Assembly: GCF_000725805.1 (NCBI RefSeq) | Contig: NZ_KL647132.1 | Location: 372,001 to 436,000, forward strand | From: Streptomyces xanthophaeus | GTDB taxonomy: Bacteria > Actinomycetota > Actinomycetes > Streptomycetales > Streptomycetaceae | Length of the DNA: 64,000 nt | Reading direction: 5' to 3' | In this document: piece after piece, positions 9,682-17,588 of the stretch | Numbering within the stretch: the stretch's first letter is position 1 | How the letters are laid out: each line of letters begins with the position of its first letter | Notes under the pieces: model-generated | The model's database searches: none | What the model was told of the DNA's origin: nothing | The model's input: only the letters and a program-made list of their open reading frames with translations | Translations under genes and position numbers: made by a program

Positions 9682-10734
9682 TCAGGGCCGGGTGACCGCG
9701 GACACCGGCATCATCCCGACCGGGTCGTACCGCACCCGGGCCCCCGGGTACGGGGCGTGCACCACCTGGCCGTTGCCCACGTACATGCCGACGTGGCTGG
9801 CGTCCGAGCGGTAGGTGACCAGGTCGCCCGGCCGCGCCTGGGACAGCGGGACCTGGCGCCCCGCGTGCCGCTGGGCCTGGGAGGTGCGCGGCAGGGAGAC
9901 GCCCGCCTGCCGGTACGACCACACCATCAGCCCGGAGCAGTCGAAGCCGGAGGGGCCGGTGGAGCCCCACACGTACGGCTTGCCGACCGCCGCCCGGGCC
10001 GCCGACACCGCGGCCGAGGCCCGTCCCGAGGCCGGCCCCGACGCGTCCGGGCCGGGCAGGTCGGGCAGCCCGCCGTCGCGGCCCCCGGAGCGGGAGGCCC
10101 GCTCGAAGTCGGCGCGCTCCTCGGACGGCATGGCGTTGAGCAGCCGCCGGGCGGCCGCGAGCTTCGCCGTGACGGAGCGCTTGTGCCGGGCCACGTCGGC
10201 GCGCAGCGCGTCGAGTTCGGCGAGCTTGCGGGAGGCCTCACGGCGTTCCTGGCCGAGGCTGCGCTGCTCCTCGCGGAGTTCGTCCAGCTGCCGGGCCTGG
10301 CGGCCGGTGAGCCGGTCCAGGACGGCGGCCCGCTCCAGGTAGTCGTCGGGGTTCTCGGAGAGCATCAGCCCGACGGTGGGGTCGATGCCGCCGCTGCGGT
10401 ACTGGGCTCCGGCGAAGGTGCCGAGGACGCCCCGCATGGTGTTGATGCGGTCCTGGCCGCGGGCGACCGCGTCCTGGGCCCGGCTGACCTCGGTGCGCAG
10501 CCGGTCGGCCTTCTCGCCCGCCTCGTTGAAGCGTTCGGTGGCCTGTTCGGCCTCCTCGAAGAGCCGGTCGACCTGGGCCCGGGTCCCGGACGGGGGCTCG
10601 TACGGCAGACCGGGGGCCGCGTGGGCGGGAACGCCCGCCATGGCGACGGCGGCGCCGGCCGCCGCGGCGGTGAGGACGGTGACCTTCGTGTTCCGGTCGA
10701 GGCCGCTGAGGCCGGGCCGGCGATGGGACGCCAC
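9682..10734 (-). CDS. Secreted NlpC/P60 peptidoglycan endopeptidase
   Basis: A 350-residue exported hydrolase. A signal peptide (about residues 1-40, ending near AHA) is followed by a Glu/Arg-rich coiled coil (about 45-215) and a C-terminal NlpC/P60 domain. The catalytic Cys is in FDCSGLM (near 264), His in ASHVGMYVG and a third polar His in VVHAP. Such enzymes cut D-Glu to diamino acid bonds in wall peptides. I chose GTG at 10734, preceded by GGAAGGGAG. It is a tandem paralogue of the next gene upstream. The M. tuberculosis NlpC gene Rv2190c sits at the corresponding position beside pimB'. Confidence 0.9.
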   Translation of the reverse strand: MASHRRPGLSGLDRNTKVTVLTAAAAGAAVAMAGVPAHAAPGLPYEPPSGTRAQVDRLFEEAEQATERFNEAGEKADRLRTEVSRAQDAVARGQDRINTMRGVLGTFAGAQYRSGGIDPTVGLMLSENPDDYLERAAVLDRLTGRQARQLDELREEQRSLGQERREASRKLAELDALRADVARHKRSVTAKLAAARRLLNAMPSEERADFERASRSGGRDGGLPDLPGPDASGPASGRASAAVSAARAAVGKPYVWGSTGPSGFDCSGLMVWSYRQAGVSLPRTSQAQRHAGRQVPLSQARPGDLVTYRSDASHVGMYVGNGQVVHAPYPGARVRYDPVGMMPVSAVTRP

Positions 10735-10868
10735 GTGAAACCGCTCCCTTCCGCTGAGCGGGGCCCGGGTCCGCCCCCCGTGGACGGCCGTGTGCCGGGT
10801 TCCGCGCTGGCAGACAGTAACGGCACCGCCACGCACCGGCCAACGACCTCCGACGGGCACACACAGTG

Positions 10869-10904
10869 ACGCCCCGCCGGAGACGCAGGTCACCGGCGGG
10901 GCGT
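10869..10904 (-). terminator. Terminator hairpin between the two NlpC/P60 genes
   Basis: A 12-base perfect GC-rich stem (10869-10880 with 10893-10904) with a 12-base loop lies downstream of the second NlpC/P60 gene. It lies 135 bp before the start of the next gene. The two paralogues are therefore probably transcribed at least partly independently. Confidence 0.7.
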
Positions 10905-10975
10905 GCGGTCGAGTCGCGGCCTTGTAATTCGCCCGGATGGGCGGTGTACGGCGCGTCCCGGGAGGGCGGGAGGGA

Positions 10976-12001
10976 TCAGATGCGGACGCCGAACTGGAAC
11001 GGCATGTTGTCCATCGACTCGTACTTGACGCCGCCGCGCGGGTTCGAGGCGTGCAGCGTCATGTTGTTGCCCGCGTACAGCCCGACGTGGTGCAGGTCCC
11101 CGTAGAAGAACACGAGGTCACCGGGCTGCAGTTCGCTGCGGCTGACGCGGCGGCCCTCTTCGGCCTGGGTGTACGTCGTGCGGGTGATCTTGACGCCGGC
11201 CTGCTTGTAGGCCCACTGGGTGAGCCCGGAGCAGTCGTAGGCGCTGGGGCCGGTGGCGCCCATGACGTACGCGGAGCCCAGCTTGGTCTTCGCGGCTTCG
11301 AGAGCGGCCCCGGCCCGGCCGGACGCCTTCACGTTTCCGAGGTCGACGCGCTCCCCGGCGGCGCGGCTGGCCCGCGTCTCCTCCTCCTTGAGCGCGGCGC
11401 GCTCCTGCGCGGTCAGGGTGTTGAGCAGGGCCTGGGCCTCGGCGAGCTTGTCCTGCGAGACCTTCTTCTTCTCGCCGAGCTCCTTGCGGGTGGCGTCGAG
11501 GTCGGCGAGCTTGCCGGTGGCCTCCTGGCGCTGCTGCGCGAGGCTGCGCTGCTTGCCCTGGATCTTCCGGACCGTCTCGACCTGCTTGCCGCTCAGGTGC
11601 TCCAGCGTGGAGGCCTTGTCGAGGTAGCTGTCGGGGTCGGCGGAGAGGAAGAGCGCGAGGGACTGGTCGATGCCGCCGTTGCGGTACTGGGCGCTGGCCA
11701 TCGAACCGAGGCCGTTGCGCAGCTCGTTGAGGTCACCCTGGCCGCGCGCGACCTGGTCCTGGAGCTGCGCTATCTCCTTCTCCAGCTTCTCCTGGCGTTC
11801 CTTGGCACCGTTGAACTTCTCGGTGGCCTGTTCCGCCTCTTCGTAGAGGGCGTCGACCTGGGCCTTGACCTCGTCCTTGCCCGGCTTCGCCGGGGCGGCG
11901 GAGGCGCCGTGGGCGGAGAGGGCGACGGCCGCGGCCGCCGTGGCGGTCAGGACGGTCACACGGGTGCGGTTCGGCTGCTTGGGTCGACGGTGGGACGCCA
12001 C
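10976..12001 (-). CDS. Secreted NlpC/P60 peptidoglycan endopeptidase (paralogue)
   Basis: A 341-residue paralogue of the adjacent 350-residue hydrolase with the same plan. It has a signal peptide starting VASHRRPK and ending near ASA, a charged coiled coil (about 45-205) and an NlpC/P60 domain. Catalytic Cys lies in YDCSGLT (near 255) and His in LHHVGLYAG. Coiled-coil regulatory regions of this type occur in mycobacterial RipA-like proteins. I chose GTG at 12001 because GAAGGAG lies 9 bases upstream. The start sequence VASHRRP is shared with the paralogue, supporting both starts and a tandem duplication. Confidence 0.9.
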   Translation of the reverse strand: MASHRRPKQPNRTRVTVLTATAAAAVALSAHGASAAPAKPGKDEVKAQVDALYEEAEQATEKFNGAKERQEKLEKEIAQLQDQVARGQGDLNELRNGLGSMASAQYRNGGIDQSLALFLSADPDSYLDKASTLEHLSGKQVETVRKIQGKQRSLAQQRQEATGKLADLDATRKELGEKKKVSQDKLAEAQALLNTLTAQERAALKEEETRASRAAGERVDLGNVKASGRAGAALEAAKTKLGSAYVMGATGPSAYDCSGLTQWAYKQAGVKITRTTYTQAEEGRRVSRSELQPGDLVFFYGDLHHVGLYAGNNMTLHASNPRGGVKYESMDNMPFQFGVRI

Positions 12002-12252
12002 GAAGGCGAGCTCCTTCTTCCTAGGCCGCCGAAGGACGCAACTCGGCAGCAACCCCGCCGCCACCCCGAATGAGTGATCTACCGCACGAAGGTTTGAACA
12101 GACCCTAGTGACCCCGCTGTGATCAGTTCAAATCCTCGCGGCAAAAAACTCGCCCTCCTACCAGCTTCTTTACCTACAGCCCACGCTCCGTACCGACCAC
12201 TTGACGGTATGTCCTCCACTTAGCCCGCCAATTCCGGCATTCGGGCCAGGAG

Positions 12253-13614
12253 TTACGAAACGCGCGAAAGCCGCTTCAGCAACAAGGCGGACGCCACCGG
12301 CCGCGCCCCGGCCTTGGCCACCCCGTCGGCGACCTCCCGGTCCGTGGAGACCACGACCACCGGCCTGCCGGGCGGCTCCGCCCGCACCAGCTGACGGATC
12401 AGCTCGTCCGCCGTCACCCCGGCCTTGGAGAACAGCACCCGCACCCCGCGCGGCGGCGCGAGCAGCACCGGGGCCGCGAGTTCCGCCCCGTCGAAGACAC
12501 AGGTCATCTCCGCGCCCGTCTGCGCGGCCAGCATCGACAGCCCGCCCAGCAGCCGCAGCCGCTGTTTCTCCAGCGGCATCGTCGGATAACCGGTCTTGGT
12601 CACGTTGTAGCCGTCGACCACCAGATGTGCCTGGGGCAGGGCCAACAGCTGGTCCAGCAAGGCCGGATCGGTCTCCGACAGGGCGCGGGCCGCGATGTCC
12701 TTCGGCGTCATCCGGCCCGGCTCCACCGCTTCCACCGTGTCGGCCGGACGCGTCGAGACCGGCGGCAGCGCCAGCTCCCGGCGCAGGCCCTGCGCCGCGT
12801 CCAGCACGGTGTCGAGCAGCAGCCTCAGCCGCATGTCCTCGATGCTGCGCCCCTCGCGGGTGGCCCGGCGCGAGGTCTCCAGCGCCGACTCCACCTCCGC
12901 CAGCCGCGACTTGACCCGCCGGGCCTCGCTCTCGGCAGCGGTCACCCGGGTCGCCGCCTCGCCGCGGATCCCGTCGACCTCGGCGTTCAGCTTGCGCAGG
13001 GCCGCCTCGCCGCGCTTCACGTCGCTCAGGGCGCTGCGCAGCTTGCGCTGAAGCGATTCGGCTTCCTTGCGGGCCGCGTCCAGCTCGGCCCGCACCTGTT
13101 CGCCGCCCGTGCGCTGCAGCTCCCGTACCTGGGCCAGCTCCTCGCGGAGCCGCTCCAGCTCGCGCCGGGTCTCCTCGCCGACCCGCTCGGCGTCGGCGCG
13201 CTGCGCCTCCTCGCCCGCGGCGGCCACCAGCTTGACCCAGCCGACCGGCCGCAGGACGTACGCGGCGGCCGCCACGTCCAGCGGGTCCGCGGCGGCGGGC
13301 GGCGCGCCGGACTCCACCGCACCGGCGAGGTCCACCTGCGCCTCGCGCAACTTCTCGGCGACCCGGCTGCGGAACACGGGGTCGGTCTCGACCGCCGCGG
13401 CCATGGCGTTGCCCGCGAACTTGGCGCGCCGGGTCGGGGTGAACCGGGCGTACTGGCGCAGCTGCGCCGGGAGGTCCGCGACCGTCAGTCCGCCGAAGGC
13501 GTCCGAGACGAGCGCGACGACCCGGCGCCGCACGCCTTCCGGCAGCGGGCGGTCGAGCACCTCGGCGGCGTCGCCGGCCGCGTCGGCCGGCTCAGCGCCG
13601 CTTGCTGGCTCCAC
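12253..13614 (-). CDS. NYN-domain protein with a long coiled coil
   Basis: A 453-residue cytosolic protein in three parts: an N-terminal helical region (1-130), a long Glu/Arg/Ala coiled coil (about 130-290), and a C-terminal YacP-type NYN (PIN-like) domain (about 325-450). The NYN domain shows HLVVDGYNVTKTG, CVFDGAE, KAGVTADELI and VVVSTDREV, the spaced acidic residues of a metal-dependent RNase fold. YacP/Rae1 relatives cleave RNA at the ribosome; the substrate here is unknown. The start is GTG at 13614 after GGGGTGA. The 251 bp downstream to the NlpC gene holds that gene's promoter region. Confidence 0.85.
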   Translation of the reverse strand: MEPASGAEPADAAGDAAEVLDRPLPEGVRRRVVALVSDAFGGLTVADLPAQLRQYARFTPTRRAKFAGNAMAAAVETDPVFRSRVAEKLREAQVDLAGAVESGAPPAAADPLDVAAAAYVLRPVGWVKLVAAAGEEAQRADAERVGEETRRELERLREELAQVRELQRTGGEQVRAELDAARKEAESLQRKLRSALSDVKRGEAALRKLNAEVDGIRGEAATRVTAAESEARRVKSRLAEVESALETSRRATREGRSIEDMRLRLLLDTVLDAAQGLRRELALPPVSTRPADTVEAVEPGRMTPKDIAARALSETDPALLDQLLALPQAHLVVDGYNVTKTGYPTMPLEKQRLRLLGGLSMLAAQTGAEMTCVFDGAELAAPVLLAPPRGVRVLFSKAGVTADELIRQLVRAEPPGRPVVVVSTDREVADGVAKAGARPVASALLLKRLSRVS

Positions 13615-13659
13615 AATCCGTCACCCCTACCGTGATCTACCTGTGGACGCGGTCCTCCG

Positions 13660-13899
13660 TCAGGAGTCCGCGCCCGGCCTGTCCACGAGCTCGATCTGGT
13701 CCACCGCGTTGCACCAGCGGCAGCGGACCGACTCGATGGTCTCATTGACCACCTCGCGCTCCTCGACCTTGGGCTCCCCGGCGAGGTCCAGGTGGACGTA
13801 CTCCACGACCTTCGACGAACGGGTGACGTCGAAACGCGTGAGGTTGCCGCACAGGGTGCAGCGCCACCGGGTGGTGTCGGTCGGCAGGGGAACCGTCAT
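13660..13899 (-). CDS. Small zinc-ribbon-like protein
   Basis: A 79-residue protein with two CxxC pairs, CTLCGN near residue 14 and CRWCNA near residue 60. Together they would form one zinc ribbon. The segment between is strand-rich and acidic. There is no membrane segment or signal. ATG at 13899 is supported by good codon use. It lies 45 bp upstream of the NYN-domain gene on the same strand, so the two may form an operon. Function unknown; a nucleic-acid- or protein-binding role would fit the fold. Confidence 0.8.
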   Translation of the reverse strand: MTVPLPTDTTRWRCTLCGNLTRFDVTRSSKVVEYVHLDLAGEPKVEEREVVNETIESVRCRWCNAVDQIELVDRPGADS

Positions 13900-14023
13900 C
13901 GGGCCGCTCTCTCCTTCGTAGCTGTTTCAATTAAAGCCGTCCGCAGAGCCGTACGCGTCGCCCCACGGACCGCAGCTCGTAACCCTACGGCCTGCCACCG
14001 CTTCAGGTGGGCCCGCTTGAGTC

Positions 14024-14758
14024 ATGCTCGGTCGCATGATCGTAAGGTGGCGGGCCGTCCGCGAGGCTGCCCGGGGATCCGTGGTCACCCACGCGCTGAT
14101 CGCCGGCTGCTGTGTGGTGTTCCTCCTCAGCCCCGCCTCGGGGCTGAACCCGGCCTACGGGACGGGCGAGCGGCTGCTGTCCGCGGGGACGGCGTACTTC
14201 CAGCGCTGGGGCGTGATCCCGGACGAGCTCTTCACGGGCACCCCGCGGGCCTGGCTGACACCACTGACCGCACTGTTCGTCCACGGCAGCTGGCTGCACC
14301 TGCTCGGGAACATGCTCTTCCTCTACGTCTTCGGCGCGATGGCGGAGGAGCGGATGGGCCGCCCGGCGTTCCTCGTCTTCTACGTCTGTACGGGCTACCT
14401 GGCGCTGGCGGCGTACGCGGCGGCGAACGCCGGGTCCGCGCAGACGCTGGTCGGGGCCTCCGGGGCGATCTCGGCGGTGCTGGGCGCGTTCCTGTGCCTC
14501 CTCCCGCGGGCCAGGGTGACGAGCCTGTTCCCCTTCCTCTTCTTCCTGCCGCTGCGGTTCCCGGCGTGGATCGTGCTGCTGTTCTGGTTCGCCCTGCAGT
14601 GGGTGGCGGCGCACCGCGCGGAGAGCGGTCCCGGGGTCGCCTATCTGGCCCATCTGGTGGGCTTCTCCCTCGGGTTCGTCTACGCCTGGGTCCGGTATCG
14701 GCGTACGACTAGAGTGAGGCGACCAGCGACGGCCACCGAGGGAGACAGCCAGCCGTGA
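14024..14758 (+). CDS. Rhomboid-family intramembrane serine protease
   Basis: A 244-residue protein with about six membrane segments. The rhomboid core is clear: HGSWLHLLGNMLFLYVFG in TM2, the catalytic Ser in GASGAIS, and the catalytic His in YLAHLVGFSLGF. It should cut single-pass membrane proteins within the bilayer. ATG at 14024 is the first good start, though ATG at 14036 is equally possible. The stop overlaps the GTG of the next gene by four bases (GTGA at 14755-14758), so the two are translationally coupled. Substrate unknown. Confidence 0.9.
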   Translation: MLGRMIVRWRAVREAARGSVVTHALIAGCCVVFLLSPASGLNPAYGTGERLLSAGTAYFQRWGVIPDELFTGTPRAWLTPLTALFVHGSWLHLLGNMLFLYVFGAMAEERMGRPAFLVFYVCTGYLALAAYAAANAGSAQTLVGASGAISAVLGAFLCLLPRARVTSLFPFLFFLPLRFPAWIVLLFWFALQWVAAHRAESGPGVAYLAHLVGFSLGFVYAWVRYRRTTRVRRPATATEGDSQP

Positions 14759-15036
14759 TCACCGCGATCGTGCTCATCAAGACCAGCGTGGACCGCATCC
14801 CCGAGATCGCCGAGGCCATCGCCGCGCTGGACAGCGTCAGCGAGGTCTACTCCGTCACGGGTACGTACGACCTCATCGCGCTGGTCCGCGTGGCCCGCCA
14901 CGAGAACCTGGCGGACATCATCCCGGGCCGGATCAGCAAGATCCCGGGCGTCGAGGCGACGGACACCCACGTGGCGTTCCGCACCTACTCCCAGCACGAC
15001 CTGGAAGCGGCGTTCGCCATCGGCCTGGACGCTTAG
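14755..15036 (+). CDS. Stand-alone Lrp/AsnC ligand-binding (RAM) domain protein
   Basis: A 93-residue protein made of only the C-terminal regulation-of-amino-acid-metabolism domain of Lrp/AsnC regulators. It has the beta-alpha-beta-beta-alpha-beta plan and the conserved SVTGTYDLIALVRV segment. It lacks the DNA-binding helix-turn-helix. Such stand-alone domains form oligomers and bind amino acids. GTG at 14755 overlaps the rhomboid stop codon, indicating translational coupling; there is no separate ribosome site. Confidence 0.9.
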   Translation: MITAIVLIKTSVDRIPEIAEAIAALDSVSEVYSVTGTYDLIALVRVARHENLADIIPGRISKIPGVEATDTHVAFRTYSQHDLEAAFAIGLDA

Positions 15037-15748
15037 CACTGGGCTTCGACGGTCCCTGGCCGTGGCGGCCGACCCCCGGCTGCGCCGGGCTGGACCCGGG
15101 CTACGCCCGGGGCTTTCCGGGGCTCCAACTCCCCCGGCTACCGCTGGGAGGGGCCCCGGGCGGGGCTTGATCCCGGCCCTGCCGTGGCGTTGCCCGGCGC
15201 GGGGCGGCTGGGCTGCGGCCTCTGCGTTGTCCGTGCGGGCTCACCCCAGGGGGCTTGTTCCGCCTGGCCTGCCCGCGTGGGTCGGTTCGCGGCGCCCCTC
15301 CGGAGTGTCTCCTCGGCTCGCGCACTGAGCCCCGTCCCGAACATCTGAGCCCGGGTTGCGCGCTCGTCCTGCGGGGACACCCCTGCACGGCTCCACGAAC
15401 CGACGCGAGCATTCTCTGCCGCCTGGACACCCGGGGCCTACTTCCCCAAGCCGGACTGTGGGGTGGGGACACGGCGGAGGGCCCCCGCAGGACGAGCGCG
15501 CAACCCGGGCCGAGGGCGTCGAAAAGGGCTGGGTGCGCGAGCCGAGGAGGTCCTCCGGTGGGGCACCGCCCCACCCCCCGACCAGGCACATCAAGCCCCG
15601 CCGGGACTTGAGGCGCGGGGTCCGGGGCGGAGCCCCGGGAAGCCTCGGGCGAAGCCCGGCCCCGGCCCGGCGCAGCCGAACCCGCCGAGCCCCGCACGGG
15701 AACCGGCGCAGCCGAAGCCGCCGAGCCCCGAACCGCCGCCCGACGGAG
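15037..15748. other. 712 bp non-coding interval with degenerate GC-rich repeats
   Basis: No convincing gene is seen between the Lrp-like gene and the aminotransferase. Open frames exist on both strands, but their products are Pro/Arg/Gly-rich and mirror each other because the sequence is nearly palindromic. The edges (15065-15160 and 15600-15735) carry short cggggc and gccccg motifs. The centre is the large inverted repeat listed separately. Confidence 0.6.
15291..15570. repeat. Large imperfect inverted repeat, arms up to about 85 bp
   Basis: A perfect 28-base arm (15349-15376) is repeated in inverse at 15483-15510. A second 15-base arm (15311-15325) matches 15533-15547 on almost the same axis near 15429. 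Weaker matching continues outwards to about 15291 and 15570. The roughly 106-base centre is unpaired. Transcribed from either side it would form a very long hairpin. It could be a bidirectional terminator, a transposon remnant or a dispersed genomic repeat. No transposase or target duplication is seen. Confidence 0.75.
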
Positions 15749-17167
15749 TCACACGGCCGGGACGCAGCGGCCCTCTTCGGTGCGGTACTGCCACTTCGCG
15801 CCGTCGGCGACGAGCTCCTTCACCGCGCGGACGAACCGCTCGACGTGCTCGTCCGGGGTGCCCGCGCCGAAGCTGACGCGGATCGCGTTCAGCGAGCGCT
15901 CCCCCGGCGCCGCCTCCGGCGCACCGCACTCGCCCTGGGCCTGCGGCTCGCTGCCCAGCAGCGTGCGGACCAGCGGGTGGGCGCAGAACAGGCCGTCGCG
16001 CACCCCGATGCCGTACTCCGCGGACAGCGCTGCCGCGAAGTGCGAGCTGTTCCAGCCGTCCACCACGAAGGAGATGACGCCGACCCGCGGGGCGTCGTCC
16101 CCGAAGAGCGACAGGACGCGGACCTCCGGGACCTCGGCCAGGCCCTCGCGGACCTTCGCGATGAGGTGGCGTTCGCGGGCGACGAGGCGGTCGAAGCCCT
16201 CCTCGGCCAGGGCCTTGCAGGCGGAGGCGATGGAGTAGACGCCGATGACGTTGGGGGAACCGGCCTCGTGGCGGGCCGCCGTGGTGTGCCAGTCCACGTC
16301 CACGCCGCCGTCCTCGCGCCGGGCGACCTTGCGGGAGGCGCCGCCGCCCGCGAGGTACGGCTCGCCCTCCTGAAGCCAGTCCGCGCGGCCGGCGAGGACG
16401 CCCGAGCCGAAGGGGGCGTAGAGCTTGTGCCCGGAGAAGGCGATCCAGTCGACGTCCAGCTCCCGCACGGAGACGGAGAGGTGCGGGACCAGCTGGGCGG
16501 CGTCCAGCACGATCCGCGCGCCGTGGGCGTGCGCGGCGGCGGCCAGCTCCTTCACCGGCCACAGCTCACCGGTCACGTTGGACGCGCCGGTGACGCAGAC
16601 CAGGGCGGGGCCGTAGGGGTCGCGGTCGGCCAGGGCCCGCTCCAGGGTGGCGACGGCCTCGTCCGGGGTGCGCGGGGCGTTGAGGTAGGTGACCTGCGCG
16701 TGCGTCCACGGCAGCAGCGAGGCGTGGTGCTCGGTCTCGAAGACGAAGACCTGGCATCCGGCCGGGAGGACGGAGGCGAGGAGGTTGAGGGAGTCGGTGG
16801 TGGACCGGGTGAAGACGACCTGGTCGCCGGGGCGGCAGTCGAGGAACTCGGCGACCGTGGCCCGGCTCTGCTCGAAGAGGTCGGTGGAGAGCTGCGAGAG
16901 GTAGCCGGCGCCGCGGTGCACGCTGCCGTAGTACGGGGCGTACGCGGCCACGTCGTCCCACACCCGCTGGAGGGCGGGGGCGCTCGCCGCGTAGTCGAGG
17001 GCCGCGTAGGTGACCTCGCCACCGGTCACGAGGGGGACGGTGACGTCCCGGCCGAGCACCGCAAGCGGCTCGACGCAGGCGGGGCCCTCGGCAGTGGCCG
17101 CGTCGGAGGAGGTGGCGGAGGCGGAGGCAGCGGCGGAGGTGGTGGCGGCGTTCAGGGATGCGGACAT
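15749..17167 (-). CDS. Class V aminotransferase (cysteine-desulfurase-like), SAM-IV controlled
   Basis: A 472-residue PLP enzyme of the aminotransferase class V fold. Its PLP lysine is in FSGHKLYAPFG. STTDSLN, ETEHHASLLPW and VLDAAQLVPH supply cofactor contacts. There is an Ala/Ser-rich N-terminal extension of about 30 residues. ATG at 17167 follows GGGAGATA. Upstream, on the same strand, lies a SAM-IV riboswitch with a terminator-like hairpin, so expression should fall when S-adenosylmethionine is plentiful. That points to sulfur amino acid metabolism, for example a C-S lyase or desulfurase activity. No SufS-type catalytic Cys loop is obvious, so the reaction is open. Confidence 0.85.
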   Translation of the reverse strand: MSASLNAATTSAAASASATSSDAATAEGPACVEPLAVLGRDVTVPLVTGGEVTYAALDYAASAPALQRVWDDVAAYAPYYGSVHRGAGYLSQLSTDLFEQSRATVAEFLDCRPGDQVVFTRSTTDSLNLLASVLPAGCQVFVFETEHHASLLPWTHAQVTYLNAPRTPDEAVATLERALADRDPYGPALVCVTGASNVTGELWPVKELAAAAHAHGARIVLDAAQLVPHLSVSVRELDVDWIAFSGHKLYAPFGSGVLAGRADWLQEGEPYLAGGGASRKVARREDGGVDVDWHTTAARHEAGSPNVIGVYSIASACKALAEEGFDRLVARERHLIAKVREGLAEVPEVRVLSLFGDDAPRVGVISFVVDGWNSSHFAAALSAEYGIGVRDGLFCAHPLVRTLLGSEPQAQGECGAPEAAPGERSLNAIRVSFGAGTPDEHVERFVRAVKELVADGAKWQYRTEEGRCVPAV

Positions 17168-17353
17168 GGCGGTATCTCCCGGCAGGCAGGGGTGAATGGC
17201 TTCGGTGTGCCCGTACGCGGGTGCGGCGGTGCGCCGACCGGGGTACGGGAAGGTCCTCGGACTGGACGGGGGTACACGGAAGTGACCCTGTTTCCGAGGG
17301 TTGAAGAAGGGGCGGATTCGCCCTATCGCATTCGCTTGCTCACGGAAAACGCT

Positions 17354-17384
17354 CCTCGAGAGACCAGGACCCCTGGTGTCGAGG
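17354..17384 (-). terminator. Putative expression-platform terminator of the SAM-IV riboswitch
   Basis: On the minus strand, CCTCGACACCAGG pairs with the complementary arm ending TCTCGAGG around a short loop. It is followed on the transcript by GAGCGTTTTCC, a short U run. It lies just downstream of the aptamer and before the aminotransferase start. This suits transcriptional attenuation. The pairing is visible; the switching role is inferred. Confidence 0.6.
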
Positions 17385-17397
17385 GATCCGCGCTTGC

Positions 17398-17505
17398 CGT
17401 AGACCTCGCTGCCTACGACCTGGTCATCACCCGGGGCACCCCGCCACGGAAGGAGGGTTGCCGGACAGCAAGCCGGGGCCTAAACGCTGTCACTCGTGAC
17501 CTGGT
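17398..17505 (-). ncRNA. SAM-IV riboswitch aptamer
   Basis: Read on the minus strand, the sequence carries the SAM-IV consensus in order: GGTCACGAGTGACAGCG, then GCCCCGGCTTGCTG, CCGGCAACCCTCC, GGCGGGGTGCCCCGGGTGA and the closing TGACC. CGTAG (17413-17417) pairs with CTACG (17398-17402) to give the 3' hairpin P5. SAM-IV aptamers are found mostly in actinobacteria and bind S-adenosylmethionine. It begins 35 bases after the trpD terminator and stands about 230 bases before the aminotransferase ATG. I identified it by consensus, not by covariance search. Confidence 0.9.
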
Positions 17506-17539
17506 CAGCATCTTGCCACACGATCACCACGATGCAAGA

Positions 17540-17564
17540 CCCCGGTCCGTATGGCGGACCGGGG
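17540..17564 (-). terminator. Terminator after trpD
   Basis: CCCCGGTCCG (17540-17549) pairs perfectly with CGGACCGGGG (17555-17564) over a 5-base loop. It lies 25 bases past the trpD stop codon on the minus strand. It separates trpD from the riboswitch-controlled aminotransferase. Confidence 0.85.
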
Positions 17565-17588
17565 CCTTGGCCGGAAACGATCTGTGGT

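Noticed and set aside
7235..9970. A 911-codon minus-strand frame covering pimB and the lipoprotein region
   Set aside because: Only its last 380 codons are a real gene; the rest is an out-of-frame shadow of the protease lipoprotein, and a strong hairpin lies between.
12002..12252. ydaO-type cyclic-di-AMP riboswitch before the NlpC/P60 gene
   Set aside because: Such switches precede some Streptomyces wall hydrolases, so I looked for the consensus. I could not find its conserved blocks in order.
15255..15611. Overlapping open frames on both strands in the 15 kb gene desert
   Set aside because: Their products resemble each other because the DNA is nearly palindromic, and they have no Streptomyces-like codon bias or domain.
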